From contig JAHBMJ010000383.1 of assembly GCA_018398765.1 (NCBI GenBank), forward strand, positions 10,001 to 49,356: 39,356 bases of DNA, given 5' to 3'. This stretch comes from Chromera velia (Eukaryota; Sar; Chromeraceae). Shown piece by piece: positions 10,044 to 20,904 of the stretch. The position numbers and the translations under genes were made by a program. The notes under the pieces were generated by a model that worked only from the letters and a program-made list of their open reading frames with translations, did not search any database and had not been told where the DNA came from. Within the stretch, counting starts at the first letter, position 1, and each line of letters opens with the position of its first letter.

Positions 10044-11048
10044 AAGGTAGTTTTTGCTACCCACAAACAACTGTAGTCATTGTGGAAGCGGTTTTACTCC
10101 AGCGCTTCTATTAATAACACCCCAAAGAATCACGCCTTATTATGTGTTTTCTATTTAGAACAGACATCAAAGAAAATTTTGTAAGAGCAATCCATTTTTT
10201 TTTTTATTTTTTTGTTTGTATGTCTTTGTCTCTTCACCTTAAAGTTTCTGTGTTGTTCTGTCCGTAACTATCTACCAGAAGTTCAACTCTGTTTGGATTG
10301 GAGTCTCTCCAGCGGCTTGTTTGCTGTACATCTATTAATCTTCAGCCCCCTGCTGCACATGCATCTTTATAGAGAGCCCGTTCCGTCTGCCTGCGAGACC
10401 TGTACATAAGAAGCAGGGAGGGCCTACAGGGAGGGCGGGTAGCCGGTCTTCTCTCTCTACCCTCATTTTTTCTCACTCCATACAGACGAGCGAGAGAACT
10501 TTCTCAAAACTTCGAACAAGTTCTTAGGGCAATCACCTATATATAGATGGAGGTTGTGTTGGATACCAAGAGACTTCATATAAATATATATCCGTACGTA
10601 TATGACGTACACGTGTTGTTTGTTAGATCTCAGCCTGGTGGCATCCTGGTGGCACCAGACTGAATTTGACTGGCGGGAGCCGCGGCTGGGGACTATATAG
10701 CTGTGCGCGTGCACACCGATACACAGAGAAACGGACAGGACCTATGCCTAGGCAAGATGCATACTGGTCTTACAAAGGACCAGAGAGACACTACACATGC
10801 ATGCAGAGAATCATCAGAGAATCACAAAGAGCATGCATGCATGCATGATTGCACACATGCATGCACCGTCAAGTCGATTCCGGAAGGCGTCCACGATCGA
10901 GGCACTGGAAGTTGCCCAAGTGCTTCAAGAGCGAGAGAAACACCACAGTTCACTCACTAGCTGCTAAAGTCAATCAAACGACGGCGTCTTTCCATCTTTC
11001 GTGAGTCCCAGACGGAAAGAAAAAGTGAAAAGAAGAAAAAAGGCCTGC
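10044..11048 (+). promoter_or_regulatory. Upstream region of the multi-b5 oxidoreductase gene
   Basis: No gene is recognised. A TATA-like TATATAG lies at 10694-10700. Clustered TGCATGCA palindromes follow at about 10797-10805, 10831-10848 and 10856-10864. TGCATGCA is a known target of ApiAP2 regulators in apicomplexans; its use here is inferred. A hairpin GGTAGTTTTTGCTACC occurs at 10046-10061. Transcription start is unknown. Confidence 0.35.
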
Positions 11049-12875
11049 ATGTACGTAAAGATGGGGCCAGCGTGGTCAGTTAAAGTTCTGCTAACGCTTG
11101 GACTCCTCCATCTTCTTCTGCCTGCACAAGCATCTCTGACATGCAGCAGTTCAACAGACAGGGACACTTACCTGAATGCACACTTTCTTCCGGACAGTTG
11201 TTGGACAGCCTTGACCTACAACGACGTCCAATACATTTATGACATCACCCGCTTGATCAACAACCACGGGCACGGAGGCAACCGGGTCCTCGAGTCCCTC
11301 TGCGGGTCCGTCGGCACTTACTACTTCTACTGCAATCACACGTCAGCTGACATCTACAGTGCCGAGAAGGCGGGGTTGATCACTCAGATCTGCGAGGTGT
11401 CTGGTGTCACCGTGACCAGTCAGGACACAGTCAGGTCGGACTGTCTGGCGGGGACCGGAGGGCCGACATCGTCGGGAAGTACAGTAGCGGCCTCGACAGT
11501 GTCCTCTCACGATGCGGCAACTGACTGTTGGACAGCGATAGGGGGGTTGGTGTATGACATCACCAGTTACATGACCATCCACCCTGGAGGGAAGTCCAAC
11601 CTGGTGGCGCGTCTCTGCGGCTTGGATGGCACGGACGTGTTTCGAGATTACCACCCGGACAGTTACCTCCAAGGGGCGATAGACGGGGGTTTCATAGAAC
11701 TCCAAGGGCCCTTGAGCGGATCTCTGACGAGCAATTCCCTCAGCACTACGTACACAGGAATCACGTTGAGTACCCTGCAGAGTCACGCTACGACAACGGA
11801 CTGCTGGACACGGGTCGGTCAGTGTTGCGTGAGAGCATGCATGCTTCCAGTCGGTCAAAACACTGAGAGGCACTTGGCCTACAAATAAGTAACCACTGGG
11901 CGAAATGAGTGGCACTTGTCGGAAACATTTTGATTGTTTGATAAATGTCTCTCAGTGTGCATGTCTCTAAGTGAGAAAAAGAGAAATGGGGAGAAATCAC
12001 TGTTTTGACAGTGTCTGTCGATCTTCCTGTCTCTCTGTCTGCATTTCTGTACTATGGCTGCATCCCGAGCCGTTGAGTCGTTTTTGTCTTGTCACTTCTT
12101 GTTCTGTCTCTTCGCTCAGGTTGGAGACTTCGTGTATGACGTGACAGAATTTCAAAATGCGCACCCGGCAGGCCCCACAGTCTTTACGTGTGGGGGCGAT
12201 AGCACGAACATCTTCAGGTCAGTCAGTCGGTCCATCAGTCCATATTGATTTGGATAGACTACTGTTGGGATGCATTCTCTTTTGTGTTTGTCTCGACCTA
12301 TCCTTTCTGGCTTCTCTTTGTTGTACCTTGTTCGTTCACGACTTTCCTTCCTTCCACAATTTCTGTCATCCACTGGAACATTCTTTCCTTTCCTTGCCTC
12401 TTAGGTGCTGTATAGGGGGGGAAATTGTTGTCTTCAGTTAGAATACTGAGAGGGCAACGCGCAAATGTGCAGTTGGCCCCACTTTTTGCACGTATGTATG
12501 TTTGTTTCTTTGTTAAGGCAACACCTTTGTTCGGATGTTGTTCTTCGTTGAACAGTCGCATTCGAATTCATTGGATACCTTCGAACGTTCTCAGGGGGCA
12601 ACACCCGAACGAGTACCTGACGAGAGATGAGATCACAAAATACCTCAAGGGTCGTCTTTCCGTCTCTGTCTGGTCCGACAGCATCGAGGAAGAAGCATAC
12701 TTCTCCACCCTCACGACGACAACAACGGTGTGTGTTTATTCCTTCCTTCTCTAGCTCTTTATTCTTTTGGACCGCGCTTCCAATGCCATACAGACGACTG
12801 CCCGACGTAGTAGCTTCCGCCAGATGTTTATACACACCTGCTCCTCTGTCCCCCCCCCCCCCNNNNNNNNNNNNN

Positions 12876-12919
<44 letters not shown>

Positions 12920-12974
12920 CTCGCTCTCGCTCTCTCTCTCTCTCTCTCCCTCTCTCTCTCTCTCTTTCTCTCTC

Positions 12975-13011
<37 letters not shown>

Positions 13012-13066
13012 CTCGCTCTCGCTCTCTCTCTCTCTCTCTCCCTCTCTCTCTCTCTCTTTCTCTCTC

Positions 13067-13103
<37 letters not shown>

Positions 13104-13158
13104 CTCGCTCTCGCTCTCTCTCTCTCTCTCTCCCTCTCTCTCTCTCTCTTTCTCTCTC

Positions 13159-13199
<41 letters not shown>

Positions 13200-13254
13200 C
13201 TCGCTCTCGCTCTCTCTCTCTCTCTCTCCCTCTCTCTCTCTCTCTTTCTCTCTC

Positions 13255-13299
<45 letters not shown>

Positions 13300-13362
13300 C
13301 TCGCTCTCGCTCTCTCTCTCTCTCTCTCCCTCTCTCCCTCTCTCTCTCTCTCTTTCTCTCTC

Positions 13363-13413
<51 letters not shown>

Positions 13414-16400
13414 AGTTGCGGGTGTGTGTAGTTGTGGATGTGTATGCATGTACTTGTGCTCTAAGTAAAACAGCACGGGAACTGTATGAGGCGCCCAGGT
13501 AATGCGAGATGCACAGTCAGTCAAGATGTGGATAGAGCTCTCTCTTGAATTCGCTCTCCCTCCCGTTCGGGTTAGTTGTCATGAGTCCATGCAGGTGTTG
13601 TATTCTCTTTTTTTTTTCTGCATAAAAGTAAATGCAGGTGCTGTATTCTGACATGTCGAGCCACAGCAGCTCTTCCGACTGCTGGGTTTCCGTCCACTGC
13701 ACTGTGTACGACGTCACAAATTTTCTCGACGACCACACGGGAGACAGTCTCTTCTCCGACAACGGAGGCATCACAAAGTAAGTAAGTGGGGGATGGGGCC
13801 ATTCAAGTAAGTGGGGGATGGGGCCATTCATTCATTGTTGCCATGCATGGATCTGTGAATGCATCCATCATCCGATCTTTGGTGTTTGTTTGTTTGTTTG
13901 TTTTGTTTGTTTGTTTTTTGTTTGTTTGTTTGTTTGTTTTTTGTTTGTTTGTTTTTTATTTATTTGTTTGTTTGTTTGTTTGTTTTTTGTTTGTTTTTTA
14001 TTTGTTTGTTTGTTTGTTTTTTGTTTGTTTTTTGTTTGTTTGTTTGTTTATTTGTTTGTTTTTTGTTTGTTTGTTTGTTTGTTGTTTGTTTGTTTGTTTG
14101 TTTGTTGTTTGTTTTTTTGTTTGTTGTTTGTTTGTTTGTTTGTTTGTTTTTTGTTTGTTTGTTTGTTTGTTTGTTTTTTGTTTGTTTGTTTGTTTGTTTG
14201 TTTTTTGTTTGTTTTTTGTTTGTTTGTTTTTTGTTTGTTTTTTGTTTGTTTGTTTGTTTGTTTTTTATTTATTTATTTGTTTGTTTGTTTGTTTGTTTGT
14301 TTGTTTTTTGTTTGTTTTTTATTTGTTTGTTTGTTTGTTTGTTTGTTTGTTTGTTTTTTGTTTATTTGTTTGTTAGTTGTTTGTTTGTGTGTTTGTTTGT
14401 TTTTTGTTTGTTTGTTTGTTTGTTTGTTTGTTTTTTGTTTGTTTGTTTGTTTGTTTGTTTTTTGTTTGTTTTTTGTTTGTTTGTTTGTTTTTTGTTTGTT
14501 TGTTTTTTATTTATTTATTTGTTTGTTTGTTTGTTTGTTTGTTTTTTGTTTGTTTTTTATTTGTTTGTTTGTTTGTTTGTTTTTTGTTTGTTTTTTGTTT
14601 GTTTGTTTGTTTGTTTGTTTTTTATTTATCTATTTGTTTGTTTGTTTGTTTGTTTGTTTTTTGTTTGTTTTTTATTTGTTTGTTTGTTTGTTTTTTGTTT
14701 GTTTGTTTGTTTTTTGTTTGTTTGTTTTTTATTTATTTATTTGTTTGTTTGTTTGTTTGTTTGTTTGTTTTTTGTTTTTTATTTGTTTGTTTGTTTGTTT
14801 CTTGTTTGTTTGTTGTTTGTTTGTTTATTTATTTGTTTTTTGTTTGTTTGTTTTTTGTTTGTTTGTTTGTTTGTTTGTTTGTTTGTTTGTTTTTTGTTTG
14901 TTTGTTTGTTTGTTTGTTTGTTTGTGTTTTTGTTGGCCTTTTAGCTTCACGCTTAATTCCCTTGTTTGGTGCATTGAGTTGATTGATTGCAGAAATTGCG
15001 GCACAGACATCACGAATCTGTTCGATGCGATCAGACACCCGAACTCGTACCTCAGGGTGGCCACACTGAAGGGGGCAGTGAAGAAGGGGAGGCTCTCAGG
15101 GTGCAACGAAAACACACTGCATGACACAAGCCTGACGGAAAGAAGCGCATATGAAATCACGGCCACAGCCACTTACACAATCCAGTATGGAGTCACGGGG
15201 GCGGCTGGATTCACAGGATCGACATCAGACATTGCGGCGGCAATCTACGGGCGAATGGTGCGTGCATTTACCTTCATACAGAAAAAAAAAATGAGACATT
15301 GCGGCAGAAATCTTGAGACGAATGGTGCGTGAGAAACAAAAAGGGAGCGAAGGGGGGGAGAAGGGCAGATATGTGCCTTGGATAACACAACTGCAGACAG
15401 ACCGAAAAGGGTGAAATAGGGGGACCCTATACTTCATTGGGAAATATGAAATTCAAAGTCTTACTCTCTTTCCCTCTCTCCCTCTCTTTCTTGTTTTTTC
15501 TCTCTGTTCTGCTGATTCGGTGTCTTCTGCTCCTGTTTACAGGGCGGGTTTTCCAGAGGGTTTTCTGTCTCTGTTTCCAGCTGCACGGCTGCCTCAACCA
15601 ACGTTCTCCAGTGCACAATGACGCTGGGATTCAAGGACTACGACACGATTGAAGACATCCTCTTGTTCATGGACCATCCGAGGGGTTTTGCTAAGGCGAC
15701 CTTCCAGACTGTAGACCCAACTGCTACTTCAGGTCCCTGGGTGGGTGGGTGGGTTGTATTGGGTGGTAGTAGGTAAACTTGGGTTGCCGGAATACTTGAA
15801 ACAAATGTGACAGAGAGCGGGAAAGTTGATGTCGCCTTCAACTTTTTGTTGATGATAATTTTTCAAAATTTCAGTCTCAAAGCTGCACACATCAATGTTT
15901 CCCATGCTGATTCATCTTCTTGCCGTGTCTTTGTTTTTTTGAACATAAATCTTCCTTCTTCCTTCTGTCTGCCTCTGAATTTCTTGCCTCTCAAGTTCAC
16001 CCTGCCCGCCCTCTCTCTGTCCCTTCTATCAGGCCCCACCATCTCGGTCAGCAATTCCCGCAGAAGAACGCAGGAGGAACACCAAGCAGAGATCCGGAGA
16101 AGGTCCCTCCAGTTGGCTTCACAGGTCAGTCAGTTTGAAGATGGCACCAACGTTCGTCAGAATATGTTGTGAGCAAATCTAGAAATTTGCTCGACAAAAT
16201 AGGATGTTTGGATTAAGTGCGCACGTCCCATCTTTGCATCTCTAGCTGTCTTAATCTTCATCGGTTCCCACCTGATGTGTTCCTGAAATGATGTCTCCTT
16301 TTCCTTTTTTCGTTTCATTTTTGGCTGCCCTTTCTTCCATATTCTCTGTCCACACTTGCAGGCTCCAATGGACGCACCACAGTCGCTTGCAGTCCAGGGG

Positions 16401-19400
16401 TGTGTCTTCTCTGCATTGTATGGGCATGCACGCTTGTGTGCGTAGATACAGTTGCCGGATGTGTCTGCCCGCATGCCCAATAAATCAATATCCATCAGTC
16501 CATCCATCCACCCGATTATGTTGTATTCCTTCAGGCCTCCTTGGGGACCTCTTCTCTCCCGCAAGTGGGGATCGGCCAGGTGAGGGGGGGGGGATAGGGG
16601 CAGCTAGGGGGACGAAGAATCAGATTGGGATGGGATGGGAAATAATAAACAAACAAGCATCGTGGACGGGAGCCAATTCAGGTGGCAGTGCACAAACAAT
16701 CAGACGAAGATTGATTAGCCTGTCGTTGATTTCCACAACGATCGAATGGATCTGCTGTAAGTTAGTTGGCTGGCGTTGCATAACTTGCGCGAAGAACCTA
16801 TGCATTACAACTTAGGGGAAAAACTCATGAATCTGTACACGATCAAGCTCAGTGAAGAGAAACGCGAACTTCTTTCTGTATTGATCCGTATGGAACGATG
16901 TTTTCTTCGTGGACTGTCAATAGAATTAATTGTGTGTTCGAACAATTGAGCTGCAGGTGGGGGATCACACCACCTCAGCGGACTGCTGGGTGGCAGTGCA
17001 TTCGAAAGTATACGACTGTGCCCAGGTGCGTTAATTCGTAGACTGGCCCAACGTTGGGTCTATAGGGAATCAGACGGCCGCCTTGCAAGGTGACACCCCG
17101 AGTGTCGCGATCCGATCAGTTCTGTTTTGTGCTTTGACTGTTCTGTTCAGTCAGTGAGTGAGAGAAACAGGGTATAAATTCGATTCTCCCAGGTGTTCTC
17201 TTTATTGACCAATATGCGTGGAAACGAATAATGTGTATTCCTTTGCCAGACAGTTCGGGGATATATTCACATTTTGCCATCTTTTTGACGTTTTGCCACC
17301 AAATCTTTGTGTGTGCGGTGAGCGCGTGAATCATTTTTTAGCTCTTTCTGTCCTTCTCCCTTTCGCTTTTTCTCTGTCTTTCTCTGTGCGTGGCTGTCGC
17401 TCTTAAAGTCTCTCATGATCTCTTCATAGCTAAGAAAATGACCCTTTACCGAGAGATCAAGCTTTTGCACCTTGACTCTAGTGTAGACACATTCGATCCA
17501 ATGTTGTGCAAGAGAAATGAACAGGCAAGAGCCCGTAGCTCACTTCTTGAACTTAGTACCTTTACATGCATGAGTTCAGGGTGCAACTTCCCATCCCGGA
17601 GGTTCCCTGTTCAACAAGGGCTTCTGCGGCGTCGACTCGACCTCATCCTTCAACTCCAAACACGCACTGTCGTACCTGGACGCAGCTCGCATGAGCAACA
17701 TTGGATGCACTCAGGTCGGTTTCCGTTTGGGGCTCTATGGAAAATTGAAATCTTCATCGACTGCATGGAGAGAAAGGGGATGTCATCGGCCTGCAGGGAA
17801 TGAAACAGATCATGCACTGAAGGAAGCGGTAAGCCTGCAAAGGCCGGGAGGTTAATTTGATCTGTTCGGCTGTCATTTTAAGGGGTGGACAAGAAGAAGA
17901 ATGATGACACGTAGAGCCCCGCATGACTGAATTCGGTGAAAGCATCCGTGCGTTCATTCATGCAGGTTGCGACACTTGCAAACCAGATGGGGGCCCGTCT
18001 CTCGGCGGCCTCAGTTCCCGGTGTGATGCCCTCAGTGACTGTCAGCCTCACAGGGGGCGGCACAGAGGCTCTCGAGGCCCATTCAAGCTCTTCTGACTGC
18101 TGGATGGCGATCTGGGGAAATGTCAGTCAGTTGTTACTTCACTCTGTCAGTCTCCTTTTGACGGTCTCATACTTCAGCCAGGCCTCCTTGAAGTTCAACG
18201 TGCTTCCTTGTCTCTAACTTTCTGCCTCCGCAATTAATGTCGGCATGTGAAGTCTCTATCTGCGACCACGGCTCTCTCCAAAGATTCCTTTTAGGTCCCT
18301 ACAGGGAAGCTTGTTGTTGTCTTGAAGTGCATATTCGTTTCAGTGAGGCGCTTCTCGACCTTACATATGAGCTTTAATCGTCACGTATCTGCAGGTGTAC
18401 ACCGCTGGAACGACCATCAGCCAGCACGACGGGGGGTCGGCTGTGGTGGCTGCGCTGTGCGGCATTGACGCGACGGCCTCGTTCACGTGCTGGCACGGAA
18501 CAGAAGAGCTGAACGATGCGATCGCAGACTGGGGATTCGCCCTTGTGGGCACAACGACGTCGCAGCTGGGGAGTGGGTGCTCGTGGAGCGCTCCCGCGAG
18601 TGAGTGAGTGAGTGAGTGAGGGAGTGAGGGAGTGAGGGAGTGAGTGAGGGAGTGAGCGAGAAGGGGAGACAGAGAGAGTCGAAGCGTGGAAGGATGGACT
18701 GGGTGAGAGATTTGGCGAAGAGGAGGAAATGTTTTTGTCTGCTTGTCCGGCATACTGTGAGCCTTTGGTAGCATGATGTACCTGCATGACACATCAATTG
18801 AGCCGCACATGCATGCATGCTCATTTTGCCCCTGTGTGCATCATGAAACTGTTTCTACTGCCTTGTCCTCTTTGAATGTTTGCGTCTCTTCTCTGACTTT
18901 GAGTTCTATTCTGTTCTATGCTATCTTTTTTCTTCATGACAGATCTGGGAGGCGTCGAAGGGACCGAAGTTGCAGCACATAACACAGCGTCCGATTGTTG
19001 GGCTGCCATCAACGGGTAAGAGAGTAAGTGCATGAGGCAGCTAGGCGGCTAGTCAGTCAGAAAGCTGCCGGCACTACAGCAGGGCATGCCGGGGCCTTTG
19101 ACCTCTTTTTTGATGGGCTCTTGCTTGAATGAAGACCCAACCGAAGCAAAGCACAGCATAGTACAGCGAGATAGCCAAAACGCGTCATTTCGGTTTGCGA
19201 GAAAGGAAGTGCGACAGACTCGGCGGACTTGCACTTGTCTTCATTCTTTGCCAGGGTCCATGCAGATTATCATGCCACGTTTTTAGTTTTTGCCGCCCCC
19301 CGGGGTTCCCCCGAACACCCATCAGTTCTTCTTCCTTCTCGGCCATTTATTGTTTTGATTTGATCCGATCGAATCTGATTCTTCATCTATGTGGCATGCA

Positions 19401-20871
19401 GGTACGTGTTCGACCTGACCAACTACGTGTCCAAGCACACTGGTGGGTCGGGATCCATCACCTCTGCCTGTGGGACAGACGCGTCGTCCAGCTTCAATAA
19501 GAACCACAAAGTCGGGTACATGACCACTCTCTACGTCAAGTCAGTCTAGACTGACTGAGCTTAGAACAAAATTGGGGTAGGGGACAAAGAGTGAGTGCTC
19601 TGGAGAGAGGATGTGCATTGTTTCCCTTCCCATGTTGTTAGGCCACTGAATGAACCAACTGTTCCCCTTCGAGAGAGACACTTAAGTGAAGTGAGAGAGT
19701 GCAGCAGCTTGTATGGGCTCCGTGTAGAGACTCTCAATGCCGAAACATCAATCGTTCCCCGCAGTATGTGCATGCATGGCGAGACATGCAATCAATGACA
19801 ATTATACACGCACATCACGTGCATGCGCGCCCAGGCGGAGTAGCACGTTCCCATCTGAGTCAATGAATGGTAGTACAGGAGCACTTAGCACAAAGCACAT
19901 TCATATGAATATTGATTGAGACACCAGGAGTCGAATGTGAATGCTTCAGCTCTCGCCACAGTTTTCGTGAAGAGTGAAAACTCTAACAAACTTGACTCAT
20001 TGCCCACGTTAAAAAACAAAGACTGAGGGGGATGGACCATCGAGAGAAGGCGCTGTAAAAGGACACGATGCTGTCCGAAGAAGCGGGACAGCTAGCTGCA
20101 ATAAAAGGCACCCACTCTCTTCTTGTTCAGTCTCAATTTACGAGAGAGAAAGAGTTGTTCTTACATCATACACATTTGTGGAGGTCTGCTTGTGTGGTTG
20201 CATGCAGAGGAATGCCCGTCAAAGGATCCCTCAGCTCTGCTGTCCCAACGCCCTCCCTAGGCAACGCCAACTACCCTGCTGTAAGCGCAGACGAACTGGC
20301 CCAACACAACACGGCTTCCAACTGCTGGGTGGCAATTCATGGGTAGGCAGTTGCCACGGACCGCTCTTAATTGTCTTTTGAGCAACAAGTCTTAGAAGAC
20401 AGTCTACGTAATTGTCTGAGCCCCCCGTCTGCATATTGTCTGGCAGCGCTATTTTGGAATTGATCGATCGAATGGTTGGCTGCCTACACTTTGTCCCATG
20501 CGAGTCTAGGCCATATGAAGATCTTGAGATGAACTTTTCTTTCTACAGTGAGTGATCTTTGGTTGAATGTTCTTTGCTTGCAGGTACGTCCTCGATGTCA
20601 CTGGGTTCCTCAACCGACACACAGGAGGAGCTTCAACAATTACACCCTCCTGTGGCGCAGATGGAAGCGCATCTTTTGACGGGGCAGGACACCCAGAGGT
20701 ACCTGCACCTTCCTCCTTCTTTCCTTCCTTTTTCCTCTCTTCTTTCCTTCCTTCCTTCCTTCCTTCCTTCCCTCCTTCCTGCCTTCTTTCTTCCTTCCCT
20801 CCTTCCATACTTTCTTTCTTTCTTTCTCTCTTGTGTGTGTATGTGTGTGTGTGTATGTATGTGTGTGAAAG

Positions 20872-20904
<33 letters not shown>

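Larger units (their letters stand above)
11049..15257 (+). other. Exons 1-5: signal peptide and b5-like modules 1-4
   Basis: Residues 5-28 ([20 protein letters not shown] then PAQA) form a signal peptide. Module 1 (about 44-115) has HGHGG in place of HPGG (His73) and His97. Module 2 (about 154-220) is the most canonical: DCW at 159-161, VYDIT, HPGG at 178-181, CGLDGT, and His202 in DYHP. Module 3 (about 245-312, exons 1-3) has HPAG (His270) and His291. Module 4 (about 341-405, exons 4-5) has HTGD (His365) and His394, with four extra residues before the CG. In canonical b5 these two histidines ligate heme iron from either side. Confidence 0.85.

Noticed and set aside
11001-11048. Upstream extension of the oxidoreductase from GTG at 11001
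   Set aside because: GTG is not a usual eukaryotic start, and the added basic residues would sit before an otherwise normal signal peptide.
12627-13468. Long Ser/Leu and Arg/Glu frames on both strands
   Set aside because: They are translations of the CT/GA microsatellite running through the assembly gap.
13818-15332. Long open frames of up to 504 codons rich in Phe, Val, Cys and Leu
   Set aside because: They are translations of the TTTG array in intron 4. Only their 3' end overlaps real exon 5 sequence.
16362-16391. Extra small exon of the b5-oxidoreductase gene after a TTGCAG acceptor
   Set aside because: It can keep phase only with a weak donor (GTCCAG). Skipping it gives an equally open reading, so it was left out and flagged.
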